Shown piece after piece: positions 1-7,972 of a stretch of 36,568 nt of DNA. This DNA is from Mycobacterium interjectum. Its GTDB lineage: Bacteria > Actinomycetota > Actinomycetes > Mycobacteriales > Mycobacteriaceae. Positions within the stretch are counted from its first letter, which is position 1. The number at the start of each line of letters is the position of its first letter. The translations under genes and the position numbers were made by a program. The DNA is taken from contig NZ_LT546237.1 of NCBI RefSeq assembly GCF_900078675.2, positions 4,317,341 to 4,353,908 of the forward strand, given 5' to 3'. The notes beneath the pieces are model-generated. The model did not search any database. It worked only from the letters and a program-made list of their open reading frames with translations, and was not told the DNA's origin.

Positions 1-257
1 CCCCGGAGGTGCGTCACGGCGGCATGACCGACGACCGCCCCGCCGGGGAGGGTGAGGCCGCTCGTCACGGCGTCGGCGGTGCCGACCAGCTGGCCGCCGG
101 CGAAGGCACCGACCGTGCGGCCCGGCTCGAGCAGCTTGGTGATCTGGCCGGGCGCCAGGTTCGACAGCGGCGCAAACCCGACCATCGCGGCGCGGAACAC
201 GTTGGCCGCGGCGATCAGGTCGTCCTCGCCGTCGAGGACGCGGATGTCGGAGGTCAT
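1..257 (-). CDS. GNAT-family N-acetyltransferase (Eis-like), partial
   Basis: The first 85 or so residues of a protein cut by the window edge. It starts at an ATG at 257 and reads towards position 1. The N-terminus (MTSDIRVLDGEDDLIAAANV) is followed by a GNAT-like strand pattern and the segment GQLVGTADAVTSGLTLPGG, which resembles the Eis-type acetyltransferases of mycobacteria. Members use acetyl-CoA to acetylate amines. The acetyl-CoA binding loop would lie past the edge, so the call rests on the N-terminal half of the domain. It lies 46 bp downstream of the acyl-CoA dehydrogenase gene on the same strand and may be the last gene of that operon. No convincing ribosome binding site is visible. 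Confidence 0.65.
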   Translation of the reverse strand, partial: MTSDIRVLDGEDDLIAAANVFRAAMVGFAPLSNLAPGQITKLLEPGRTVGAFAGGQLVGTADAVTSGLTLPGGAVVGHAAVTHLR

Positions 258-303
258 GCCGCCATCATGGCGCGTGCGGTGTCCGACGGCTCCGGCGCGG
301 TGC

Positions 304-1515
304 CTATCGGATTTGCAGGCCCGTCAGGGCGCGCGAAATGACCAGGCGCTGAATCTCGCTGGTGCCCTCGAAGATGGTGAAGATCTTCGCATCGCGGTGC
401 ATCCGCTCCACGGGGTAGTCGCGGGTGTACCCGTTGCCGCCCAGGATCTGGATGGCCTCGTCGGTTACGTAGACCGCGGTCTCGCTGGCCACCAGCTTGG
501 CCATCGAGCCCTCCGCCGAGTCGAAGCTCTGGTTGTTGCGCGCCATCCAGCCGGCGCGCCACACCAGCATGCGTGCCGCGTCGATGCGGCTCTTCATGTC
601 GGCCAGCTTGAACGCGATGGCCTGGAACTCGCCGATCTTGCGGCCGAATTGCTCACGCTGGCAGGCATAGTCGAGGGCGTATTCGTAGGCGGCCCGTGCC
701 ACGCCGACGGCCATCGCACCGACCGTGGGCCGGGTGCGCTCGAAGGTCTTCATCGCCGCCTGTCCGCGCGACGAGGCGCCGGACTTGACCCGGGCGATGC
801 GCTCCTCGAACTTCGCCCGGCCGCCTAGGATCGTGTCCTCGGGGAGCCGGACGTTGTCCAGCACCACCTCGGCGGTGTGCGATGCGCGGATGCCGTGCTT
901 CTTGAACTTCTGGCCCTGCGACAACCCGTGGGTATCCGGCGGGATGACGAAGGTGGCCTGGCCGCGGGTGCCGAGCTCGGGATAGACGGACGCCACCACG
1001 ATGTGCACGTTGGCGATGCCTCCGTTGGTCGCCCACGTCTTGGTGCCGTTGAGGACCCATTCGCCGGCCGCCTCGTCGAACCGCGCGCGGGTGCGGATGG
1101 CGCCGACGTCGGAACCGGCGTCGGGCTCCGACGAACAGAACGCCCCTAGCTTGGGTTCGTCGGGCGTGCCGAACATCTCGGGAAGCCAGCGGCCCAGCTG
1201 TTCGGGAGTTCCGTTGCCCGCCAACGCCGCTGCGGCCAGCCCGGTGCCCAGGATGGACAGCGCGATGCCGGCATCACCCCAGAACATCTCCTCGAACGTG
1301 GTGAGAAAGCCCAGGCCCGTCGGTTCGGCTGCCTGCTGGGCAAAGAAATCGGGGGAGTACAGGCCCACCTTCGCGGCCTCCTGGATCACGGGCCACGGCG
1401 TTTCCTCCCGCTCATCCCATTCCGACGCGGCGGGGCGGATCACGTCGGCCGCAAACTTGTGCACCCAGTCGCGCACCTCGATCACGTCGTCGCTCAGTTG
1501 CAGTGAGAATGTCAC
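304..1515 (-). CDS. Acyl-CoA dehydrogenase (FadE type)
   Basis: A 403-residue FAD-dependent acyl-CoA dehydrogenase catalysing alpha,beta-desaturation of an acyl-CoA. Length and architecture fit the standard single-domain family. The FAD/substrate motif [16 protein letters not shown] lies near residue 130, followed by [28 protein letters not shown] is the usual flavin/adenine contact region. The C-terminal IFEGTSEIQ holds the likely catalytic base, Glu383. Translation starts at GTG with AGGAG about 8 nt upstream. The gene lies 27 bp downstream of a tetR gene on the same strand, so the two are probably co-transcribed and controlled from the palindrome at 2146-2167. The acyl substrate cannot be told from sequence, and I do not assign a fadE number. 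Confidence 0.93.
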   Translation of the reverse strand: MTFSLQLSDDVIEVRDWVHKFAADVIRPAASEWDEREETPWPVIQEAAKVGLYSPDFFAQQAAEPTGLGFLTTFEEMFWGDAGIALSILGTGLAAAALAGNGTPEQLGRWLPEMFGTPDEPKLGAFCSSEPDAGSDVGAIRTRARFDEAAGEWVLNGTKTWATNGGIANVHIVVASVYPELGTRGQATFVIPPDTHGLSQGQKFKKHGIRASHTAEVVLDNVRLPEDTILGGRAKFEERIARVKSGASSRGQAAMKTFERTRPTVGAMAVGVARAAYEYALDYACQREQFGRKIGEFQAIAFKLADMKSRIDAARMLVWRAGWMARNNQSFDSAEGSMAKLVASETAVYVTDEAIQILGGNGYTRDYPVERMHRDAKIFTIFEGTSEIQRLVISRALTGLQIR

Positions 1516-1542
1516 AGCTTCACTCCTGAAATAGATTGATAG

Positions 1543-2145
1543 TTAACGGTTCCGGTAGTGGGCGAGGACGCTCACCGTCTGGTTGACCCAGGCCTCGAAG
1601 TAACGGTCCTCATCGATGTTGCCGGGCAGTCGCCCGGTCAGGGCTTGCAGCGTCGCGGCGTAGGACAGCGACCCGATCGCCGCGGCCGCGGTCGCCTCGG
1701 GATCGGGTATGCGCGTGCGTCCGGAACTATTGGACGCGACCAGCTCGTCGGCGAAACGCTGGTAGGCGTTGTCGGTGATGACCTGCCAGGTCTTCTCCCC
1801 GAGATCGCCCAGCTCGTCGGGCTCGCGCAGCATGACCTTGAGCAGTTCCTCGCTTTGTTTCAGGTTGTCCCAGATCAGCCGGCCGGCTGTGCGCACCGCC
1901 TGCTCGACGCTGCCGGGCGCCCCGGCGTCGTACTGTTCCCGCGCCGCCACGATGCTGTCGATCCGGTGCGCCACCGCGGCCTCCAGCAGCTCGCGCTTGG
2001 AGCCGAAGTGCTTGTACAGCGCGCCGGAACCGGGCGCCAGGCCCGACGCCCGCTGGATGTCGGCCACCGAGGTCGCCGCGTACCCCCTGGCGGCGAACAG
2101 GCTCATCGCGGCGGCCAGCAGCCGATCACGTCCCGATGTCTGCAT
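1543..2145 (-). CDS. TetR-family transcriptional regulator
   Basis: A 200-residue TetR repressor. The N-terminal helix-turn-helix is clear (TSVADIQRASGLAPGSGALY, then KHFGSKRELL), followed by a helical ligand domain with no recognisable specificity. I chose the ATG at 2145 (MQTSGRDRLL). An in-frame GTG at 2166 would add seven residues but would put the whole 22-bp palindrome inside the coding sequence. With the ATG start the palindrome abuts the start codon, which suits an autoregulatory operator. The gene heads a leftward unit with the acyl-CoA dehydrogenase, so the inducer is probably an acyl-CoA (inference). Confidence 0.9.
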   Translation of the reverse strand: MQTSGRDRLLAAAMSLFAARGYAATSVADIQRASGLAPGSGALYKHFGSKRELLEAAVAHRIDSIVAAREQYDAGAPGSVEQAVRTAGRLIWDNLKQSEELLKVMLREPDELGDLGEKTWQVITDNAYQRFADELVASNSSGRTRIPDPEATAAAAIGSLSYAATLQALTGRLPGNIDEDRYFEAWVNQTVSVLAHYRNR

Positions 2146-2167
2146 GGTGAGAGAGTACTCTCTCACC
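2146..2167. promoter_or_regulatory. 22-bp perfect palindrome, probable TetR operator
   Basis: Each half reads GGTGAGAGAGT and the two halves are exact reverse complements with no spacer. It ends one base before the tetR start codon at 2145, so a bound repressor would block the start of the tetR-fadE transcript. The position and the symmetry point to autoregulation by the adjacent TetR protein. Confidence 0.7.
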
Positions 2168-2233
2168 TCTGGCCACGAACGCGTGTGTAGCGCAATTCAC
2201 AGCGCGGGGTGTGCCTCAGCAAAGATTTGCGTT

Positions 2234-2285
2234 CGGTATGCAGGCGGCTTGTCAGGTTGCTCCCCGTCGGGGAATCCGCATACCG
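2234..2285. other. Imperfect stem-loop in the tetR-sulP intergenic region
   Basis: CGGTATGC at 2234-2241 pairs exactly with GCATACCG at 2278-2285. Inside the loop CCCC-GTC-GGGG (2262-2272) can form a second hairpin. Both structures are visible directly in the sequence. The element lies about 150 nt upstream of the sulP start and could be a structured leader if transcription starts before it. It matches no riboswitch I recognise, and there is no U-tract. Confidence 0.35.
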
Positions 2286-2433
2286 TCGAAATCGGGAGCG
2301 AGGCGTTCCCAGTCGAGCGACAACGACTGTCGTGCTTGTAATTGACTGCGCTCCAGACGATTACGTAATCCACACCGCAGCGGTGCGGAGCGGATGGCGA
2401 AAAGGCCCTTAAAACCTAGCGAGGAAGCGACCG

Positions 2434-4038
2434 ATGCGGCACGTCAAAGAACCCGGCAATCGGGGTGCTCACTCGCGGCGAAACGACCGTCTGCGCTCCA
2501 TCATTCGATACGACTTGCCCGCGTCACTGGTGGTCTTTCTGGTCGCGCTCCCGCTGTCGCTGGGTATCGCCATCGCGTCGAACGCGCCGGTACTTGCCGG
2601 GCTGATCGCCGCGATCGTCGGAGGGATCGTCGCCGGATGCATCGGCGGGTCACCGCTACAGGTCAGCGGCCCGGCGGCCGGACTCACCGTTGTCGTCGCC
2701 GATGTGGTGTCCGAGTTTGGCTGGGGGGTAACGTGTTTGATTACAGCCGCCGCGGGCGCCCTGCAGGTCCTGTTGGGTCTCAGCCGCGTTGCCAGGGCGG
2801 CACTGGCCATCTCCCCCGTCGTCGTGCATGCCATGCTGGCCGGAATCGGGCTCACCATCGCGCTTCAGCAGGTGCACGTGCTCCTCGGCGGTCAATCCAA
2901 AAGCACTGCCTGGCAAAACGTTGCCGGCCTTCCGGGCCAGGTCCTCGGCGCCCACCGGCCGGGGGTGCTGCTGGGCATTCTGGTGGTCGCCATCCTGGTC
3001 GCATGGAAATGGGTACCGGCCAAGGTCGCCCGCGTTCCGGGCGCACTGGTCGCCATCGTGGTGGTGACGGTCATCTCGGTGGTCTTCCCGTTCGACGTGC
3101 CACGCATCGAACTGGACGGATCGGTGCTGGACGCGCTGCGGTTACCCGCGTTGCCCCACGGTGATTGGACCGCCGTCGTGATCGCCGTCATCACGGTGAC
3201 GCTCGTTACCAGCGTGCAGAGCCTGCTGACGGCGGTTTCCGTCGACCGGATGCATCACGGGACGCGCACCAACTTCGACCGCGAGCTGATCGGGCAGGGC
3301 GCCGCGAACATCGCCTCGGGCGCGATCGGCGGCCTGCCGATCGCCGGCGTCATCGTCCGCAGCGCGGCTAATGTCAACGCCGGGGCCAAATCCCGCGCGT
3401 CTTCGGTCATGCACGGCGTGTGGATCTTGCTGTTCACCCTTCCCTTTGCCGAGTTAGTCGAACAGATCCCCACCGCCGCCCTCGCGGGGCTGCTGATCGT
3501 CATCGGAGTGGAGCTGCTCAAGCCGGCCCACATCGAAACCGCCATGCGCAGCGGGGATCTCACCATCTATGTCGTCACCGTGACCGCGGTCGTGTTCCTG
3601 AACCTCTTGCAGGGCGTCATGATCGGGCTGGCGCTGGCCATCGCGCTGACGGGCTGGCGAGTGCTGCGGGCCAAGGTGGAAGCGTGCCCCGTGGGTGCAC
3701 AGTGGCGCGTCGACGTCGGGGGCGCGTGCACCTTTCTCGCGCTACCACGGCTGACCCGCGTGCTGGCATCGGTGCCGGAAGGTGCCACCGCAACGGTCAA
3801 TATCGCGGTCGACTACCTTGACCACGCTGCGTACCAGGCGATTAGCGATTGGCACCGACTGCACCTGGCCCGAGGCGGCGCCGTCCGATTCCAGGGCACC
3901 ATCGAGCGGGGCCGGCTCGCTCACCGCCCCGTCGAAGAGCTCTTCGAACCCGAGAATTCCGAAGCGAAGCCGTCGAGCGCCGACCGGCGCGGCGTCCAGC
4001 TGACGTTGGTGGAGGCGGTGCCGCCGGCCTCCAGATGA
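2434..4038 (+). CDS. SulP-family anion transporter with a C-terminal STAS-like domain
   Basis: A 534-residue polytopic membrane protein of the SulP/SLC26 family, which moves sulfate, bicarbonate or related anions. About ten to twelve hydrophobic segments cover residues 25-415. They include the family hallmarks PASLVVFLVALPLSLGIAIA and SPLQVSGPAAGLTVVVA, then GLPIAGVIVRSAANVNAGA. Residues 420-500 resemble a divergent STAS domain. From memory it is strikingly like the membrane part of M. tuberculosis Rv3273, a SulP-carbonic anhydrase fusion of about 764 residues, but it stops before the carbonic anhydrase. Bicarbonate is therefore a reasonable guess for the substrate. The start is ATG with GAGGAAG about 7 nt upstream. 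A histidine kinase gene follows 207 bp downstream. Confidence 0.88.
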   Translation: MRHVKEPGNRGAHSRRNDRLRSIIRYDLPASLVVFLVALPLSLGIAIASNAPVLAGLIAAIVGGIVAGCIGGSPLQVSGPAAGLTVVVADVVSEFGWGVTCLITAAAGALQVLLGLSRVARAALAISPVVVHAMLAGIGLTIALQQVHVLLGGQSKSTAWQNVAGLPGQVLGAHRPGVLLGILVVAILVAWKWVPAKVARVPGALVAIVVVTVISVVFPFDVPRIELDGSVLDALRLPALPHGDWTAVVIAVITVTLVTSVQSLLTAVSVDRMHHGTRTNFDRELIGQGAANIASGAIGGLPIAGVIVRSAANVNAGAKSRASSVMHGVWILLFTLPFAELVEQIPTAALAGLLIVIGVELLKPAHIETAMRSGDLTIYVVTVTAVVFLNLLQGVMIGLALAIALTGWRVLRAKVEACPVGAQWRVDVGGACTFLALPRLTRVLASVPEGATATVNIAVDYLDHAAYQAISDWHRLHLARGGAVRFQGTIERGRLAHRPVEELFEPENSEAKPSSADRRGVQLTLVEAVPPASR

Positions 4039-4047
4039 GCTGATCGC

Positions 4048-4066
4048 CCCGGCGTCGCTCGCCGGG
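4048..4066 (+). terminator. Hairpin after sulP, possible intrinsic terminator without U-tract
   Basis: CCCGGCG (4048-4054) and CGCCGGG (4060-4066) form a perfect 7-bp GC stem with a 5-nt loop, starting 9 nt after the sulP stop. There is no run of T after it. U-less hairpin terminators are discussed for mycobacteria, so termination here is plausible but not shown. Confidence 0.4.
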
Positions 4067-4245
4067 ACACGCGCGCGCACCCGTGTGCCAACGCGGGCGG
4101 CAAACGCCACGCCTATATCCTGAGGTCGATGTCCAACCCCGGGGCGAACACGCAAGGCGCGATGACACATGAAATCGCTGCCGGGAGCCGGCTGACCGAC
4201 GGCGCCGGTCGGGCGCGTCGGCGGCCGCCACGGATGGGGTGAGCA

Positions 4246-5616
4246 ATGACCCCCGATGCTCCCGTGTTCGGCCCAGTTCGCCTCCCGATGCGTGTGCTGT
4301 CGCTGCGCACCATCGTCATCGTCGCCGCGCTGTCGGTGATCACTCTCGTCGTCCTGTTGGGGGCATGGGTGTGGATCGGCGTCACCAACGATCAGTACAG
4401 CCAGCTCGATCGCCGACTGGATTCGGTGAGCAGTTTGGGTGACATCAATACGTTGATCAACGGTGGGCAGCTCACCACCCCCGACCACCCCCTTCCGGAC
4501 GGCAACCTGGTCCGCACCGCCCGCATCGGCGACGTGACAGTGTCCGTTCCCGGCAACATCGTGCTGCCCCAACTTCCCAACGGCTACGCCAACACCACCA
4601 TCAACGGGGTGCAGTACCGGGTGCGCACCTTCACCGCCGGACCCGCCTCGATCGCGCTCGCCGCGCCGCTGGCCGAGGCCCAGCATCGAATCAACGAACT
4701 ACACCTGCGGGTCCTGCTGATCTGCGGCAGCGTCATCGGCGGCACGGTGCTGGTCGGCTGGGTGATCTCCCTGATCATGGTCAATCCGTTCCTGTTGCTG
4801 GCCCAGCAGGCCCGCGCCATCAACGCTCAGTCGAGTCCCGACGAGGTGCAGGTCCGTGGCGTCCGCGAGGCCGTGGAGATCGCCGAAGCGGTCGAGGGCA
4901 TGCTGGCCCGCATCGGCAACGAGCAGGAGCGCACCAAGGCCGCGCTCGAGTCGGCCCGCGACTTCGCCGCCGTCGCCTCGCACGAGCTGCGCACCCCGCT
5001 GACCGCCATGCGCACCAACCTGGAAGTGTTGTCCACCTTGGAGTTACCCGCCGAGCAGCGCCACGAGGTGATCGGCGACGTCATCCGCACCCAGAGCCGG
5101 ATCGAAGCGACGCTGACGGCGCTCGAACGGCTGGCGCAGGGGGAGCTGACCACCGTCGACGATTTTGTCCCCTTCGACATCACCGAGCTCCTGGATCGCG
5201 CCGCGCACGACGCGCTTCGCATCTACCCCGGTGTGGACGTGTCGCTGGTGCCGTCGCCCACGGTGCTGATGGTGGGGCTGCCCACCGGGCTGCGGCTGGT
5301 CATCGACAACGCCATCGCGAATGCGGTCAAGCACGGTGGGGCCACCGAAATCCAGCTCAACGTCAGCAGTTCCGCCGAGGGCGTCCAGATCGCGGTCGAC
5401 GACAACGGCACCGGCGTTCCGGAAGGCGAACGCACCGCGGTCTTCGCGCGCTTCTCCCGCGGGTCGACCGCGTCACGAGCGGGCTCCGGGCTGGGGCTCG
5501 CGCTCGTCGCCCAGCAAGCCGAATTGCATGGCGGCTCGGCCTCATTGCACGCCAGTCCGCTGGGCGGCACGCGGCTGCTGCTCAAGCTGGCCGGCGACGG
5601 GCGCGGCCCGGCATAA
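4246..5616 (+). CDS. PrrB-like sensor histidine kinase, orphan
   Basis: A 456-residue membrane histidine kinase. TM1 is about residues 20-46, an extracytoplasmic sensor domain covers 47-154, TM2 is about 155-179 and a HAMP-like linker follows. The HisKA box ASHELRTPLTAMRTNLEVLS puts the phosphorylated residue at His246. The N box is DNAIANAVKHGG, the G1 box DDNGTGVPE, the F region FARFSRG and the G2 box GSGLGLALVAQQ. From memory the kinase core closely matches M. tuberculosis PrrB (Rv0902c), while the sensor domain diverges. No response regulator gene adjoins: upstream is sulP and downstream a deazaflavin-type reductase. It may cross-talk with PrrA or act with a distant partner (inference). 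ATG start with GGGGTGAG just upstream. Confidence 0.92.
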   Translation: MTPDAPVFGPVRLPMRVLSLRTIVIVAALSVITLVVLLGAWVWIGVTNDQYSQLDRRLDSVSSLGDINTLINGGQLTTPDHPLPDGNLVRTARIGDVTVSVPGNIVLPQLPNGYANTTINGVQYRVRTFTAGPASIALAAPLAEAQHRINELHLRVLLICGSVIGGTVLVGWVISLIMVNPFLLLAQQARAINAQSSPDEVQVRGVREAVEIAEAVEGMLARIGNEQERTKAALESARDFAAVASHELRTPLTAMRTNLEVLSTLELPAEQRHEVIGDVIRTQSRIEATLTALERLAQGELTTVDDFVPFDITELLDRAAHDALRIYPGVDVSLVPSPTVLMVGLPTGLRLVIDNAIANAVKHGGATEIQLNVSSSAEGVQIAVDDNGTGVPEGERTAVFARFSRGSTASRAGSGLGLALVAQQAELHGGSASLHASPLGGTRLLLKLAGDGRGPA

Positions 5617-5639
5617 CGCGCCGTCCGGCATCAGGCGCC

Positions 5640-5669
5640 TTGACATATATCAGCCAGATTGATATCAAT
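5640..5669 (+). promoter_or_regulatory. Probable promoter with palindrome over the -10 region
   Basis: TTGACA at 5640-5645 is followed after 17 nt by TATCAA (5663-5668), a fair SigA-like pair. The -10 region lies inside a perfect 12-nt palindrome, ATTGATATCAAT (5658-5669). Transcription would begin a few bases before the ATG at 5678, giving a very short leader or none. The AT-rich stretch stands out in this GC-rich background. The palindrome could be a repressor site. Confidence 0.5.
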
Positions 5670-5677
5670 GGTGCGAA

Positions 5678-6154
5678 ATGTCCGACTTCAAACCGCCGGC
5701 CTGGCTGAAACCGATCAACAAGGCCGTCATGGCCGTGCAGAAGCTGGGTATCGCCACCGGACCGGTGCGGGTGCTGACGGTGCCGGGCCGCAAGTCGGGA
5801 CGGCCACGGAGCACGCCGGCGACTCCGTTCGCGCTGGGTGCCGGCGTCTACGTCGTCGGCGGCCATCCCCGCGCGGACTGGGTGCTCAACGCGCGCGCGG
5901 CCGGCGCGGGCACCGTCACGCGAGGTCGCCAGTCGGAACGTGTCACCTTCGTCGAGCTCACCGCAGAGCAAGCGCGCCCGGTGCTGCGCGCGTTTCCCGC
6001 CAAGGTGCCCCGGGGCGTCGGCTTCTTCAAGCGTTCCGGGCTGGTGCGGCGGGGAACCCCGGATGAGTTCGAGGCCCTCGCGGGCCGCTGCGCGGTGTTC
6101 AGGCTCGACGCGGTCTCGGCGAGCGACGCGCAATCCCGCGACGAACCGTTGTAG
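5678..6154 (+). CDS. DUF385 / deazaflavin (F420)-dependent nitroreductase-family protein
   Basis: A 158-residue protein of the split beta-barrel family that includes Ddn-type F420-dependent reductases. The family signature is visible as VRVLTVPGRKSGRPRSTPAT, followed by GAGVYVVGGHPRADWVLNAR, the region that contacts F420 in relatives. Length fits the family. The C-terminal third is variable and gives no hint of substrate; relatives reduce quinones, nitroimidazoles or other electrophiles. The gene has its own promoter-like sequence and is convergent with the small membrane protein gene at 6191. The ATG at 5678 is the only reasonable start. Confidence 0.82.
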   Translation: MSDFKPPAWLKPINKAVMAVQKLGIATGPVRVLTVPGRKSGRPRSTPATPFALGAGVYVVGGHPRADWVLNARAAGAGTVTRGRQSERVTFVELTAEQARPVLRAFPAKVPRGVGFFKRSGLVRRGTPDEFEALAGRCAVFRLDAVSASDAQSRDEPL

Positions 6155-6190
6155 GTGCACCGTGACGGCGGAAGCGCGCCGCTCGCGGAT

Positions 6191-6571
6191 TCACATCGGG
6201 GTGGCCTGCTGGGCCAGGTTCAGCAGGACGTAGGCGAGGCAGAAGAGAAAGTTCAGGACGACCAGGACCAGGCCGGCGAACATCAGCGAACGGGTGCCCT
6301 GGCGCTTTAGGCGCTTGACCCGCGCGCCGCGCGCCTCGCGGTTCAGCTGCATCGCGATCAGGGCGAAATTGACGTCTGTGACCTCGTCGTCCGCGACGGG
6401 TGCGCCCGCGACCATCTGCTGCAGCCGCTCGGGAGCGGTGTGCACGCCGACGCGCTCGAAGTGGTGACACAGCCGTCGCGCACGCCTTCGACCGAGTGCC
6501 TGACATCGCACCTGTACCTGATGCATGAGCTGCCGCCGTTCGTAACCCCACGCCTCGGACGCACTCGTCAC
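6191..6571 (-). CDS. Small protein with one C-terminal membrane segment, unknown function
   Basis: About 126 residues, not recognised. A charged, probably helical cytoplasmic part is rich in Arg (RCQALGRRRARRLCHHFERV). One hydrophobic segment follows near the C-terminus (SLMFAGLVLVVLNFLFCLAY), with the tail LLNLAQQATPM. Two starts are possible: GTG at 6571 (VTSASEAWGYERRQL) and ATG at 6526 (MHQVQVRCQA). I give the longer form because residues before the ATG (ASEAWGYERRQL) look like protein. No clear ribosome binding site supports either. It follows the Rieske gene by about 50 bp on the same strand and could be the last gene of that operon. Confidence 0.55.
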   Translation of the reverse strand: MTSASEAWGYERRQLMHQVQVRCQALGRRRARRLCHHFERVGVHTAPERLQQMVAGAPVADDEVTDVNFALIAMQLNREARGARVKRLKRQGTRSLMFAGLVLVVLNFLFCLAYVLLNLAQQATPM

Positions 6572-6621
6572 AAGCCGGGATTCTAATTCGCCGATGCCCG
6601 TTTTCGGGAGGTCTACACCAA

Positions 6622-7962
6622 TTACGTCGACACCTTTTGATCGCCGCTCATCCGCTCGGCGTCGGGCAGGTCGAGGTAGCGCTCGAGGTTGCGATGCATG
6701 TTGATCACGCGCCGTTCCTCGCTGGAGAGCACCAGGTGGGTGAAGCCGGGCTGGTGCAGACCGCGCTGCAGGCCGGCGAGCAGGCGGATGTCCTGGGTGA
6801 GCACCAGGCCCGGTTCGGCCTCGCCGGCCGTCGAGCGCACCTCCGCCGGTTTGCCGCGCGGCGCGCCGGGCGCCATCCGGGTCATCAGGAACATGACCAG
6901 CTCGCCGTGATCGGGATCCGGGCCGGGGCGGGAGCACATGATGGTCAGGTGGTCGGCGTTGGCCAGCAGCGTCATGTTGGGGAACACGTTGTACTGGTGC
7001 AGCCGGGTGATCCGGTCGGTGTCGGCCCAGTCGAGGTCCACGCCGCGGCCGGCCGCAAACGCCCGCGTGCGCGCCGCGATCACGTCGGCAACCGTCTCCC
7101 CGGGGCGGCGCTCGTCGGCAGGAAACGGCGTGCCTTCGGCGGCGCCCATCAGCGCGCCCTGGGTGTAGACGTAGGCGTCCCAGACCTCTTCGTCGCTCAG
7201 CGCGCCGTCAAAGCGCGGGCTCTGCACCCCGTACGGCTGGTCGGACTTGCCCGTGTGACCCCAGATCTGTTGTGGCGCATGGATGTCATCGACGCAGCGC
7301 AGCAGCTCGGGATGCAGGGTCTGGATGTGGTAGGTCTCGCTGTAGCCATCGGCGATCGTCTTCCAGTTGGCCTCGACGTCGATGGTGAGCGTCGCGTAGC
7401 AGCGGAAGTCGCTCAGCCGGCACCAGGCGATGTCGTCGGGCACCGCCTCCAGGTAGTCGGCCAACGGCATCGCGTCGATGTCGAGGTTGACGAAGACGAG
7501 CCCCTCCCAGGTGTCGACCCGGGCCGCAACCAGCGGAAAGTCGGACATCCGCAGCGAGCCGAAGCCCTTGCGGTTGGGCACCCGCTTGAGCATGCCCGCC
7601 AGGTCCCAGGTCCAGCCGTGATAGCCGCACTTGAGTTCGCGCAGTCCCGAACCCGAGCCCGCGCACAGGGTGTTGCCGCGATGGCGACAGGCGTTCTGAA
7701 ACGCGCGCAGCTTCCCGTCGTCGCCCCGCACGATCAGCACCCCGTAGGGGCCGCAGCGGTACTCGAAATAGTCGCCCGGCTCGGCGACGTGGTCGACCAT
7801 GCAGGCGAGCTGCCACACCTTCGGCCACATCCGCTCGATCTCGAGCGCCGCGAACTCCGGGGAATAGTAGCGCTGCGCCGGCACCAGGGTCGGGCACTGT
7901 GGCGGGGTGCCGATCGCGTCCTCGTCCCGGATGCGGGCCGGATTGCCGGTGGGCGCGTTCAC
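6622..7962 (-). CDS. Rieske non-heme iron oxygenase, alpha subunit
   Basis: A 446-residue aromatic-ring-hydroxylating-type oxygenase. The N-terminal Rieske [2Fe-2S] centre is formed by C92-R-H94 and C112-G-Y-H115. The catalytic mononuclear iron site carries H212 and H217 in DGYSETYHIQTLHPEL. Such enzymes insert oxygen into aromatic or other unactivated substrates, or demethylate them, using electrons from a separate reductase. No reductase or ferredoxin gene is visible nearby. Translation starts at GTG 10 bp after the stop of the amidohydrolase gene, so the two form an operon. That pairing suggests breakdown of an N-acylated or amide compound (inference). Confidence 0.9.
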   Translation of the reverse strand: MNAPTGNPARIRDEDAIGTPPQCPTLVPAQRYYSPEFAALEIERMWPKVWQLACMVDHVAEPGDYFEYRCGPYGVLIVRGDDGKLRAFQNACRHRGNTLCAGSGSGLRELKCGYHGWTWDLAGMLKRVPNRKGFGSLRMSDFPLVAARVDTWEGLVFVNLDIDAMPLADYLEAVPDDIAWCRLSDFRCYATLTIDVEANWKTIADGYSETYHIQTLHPELLRCVDDIHAPQQIWGHTGKSDQPYGVQSPRFDGALSDEEVWDAYVYTQGALMGAAEGTPFPADERRPGETVADVIAARTRAFAAGRGVDLDWADTDRITRLHQYNVFPNMTLLANADHLTIMCSRPGPDPDHGELVMFLMTRMAPGAPRGKPAEVRSTAGEAEPGLVLTQDIRLLAGLQRGLHQPGFTHLVLSSEERRVINMHRNLERYLDLPDAERMSGDQKVST

Positions 7963-7972
7963 GCGTGCAGCC

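Noticed and set aside
2342..2370. Promoter for sulP from TTGACT with a GATTACGTAATC palindrome
   Set aside because: The palindrome is real, but no -10 hexamer falls at proper spacing, so I did not call a promoter.
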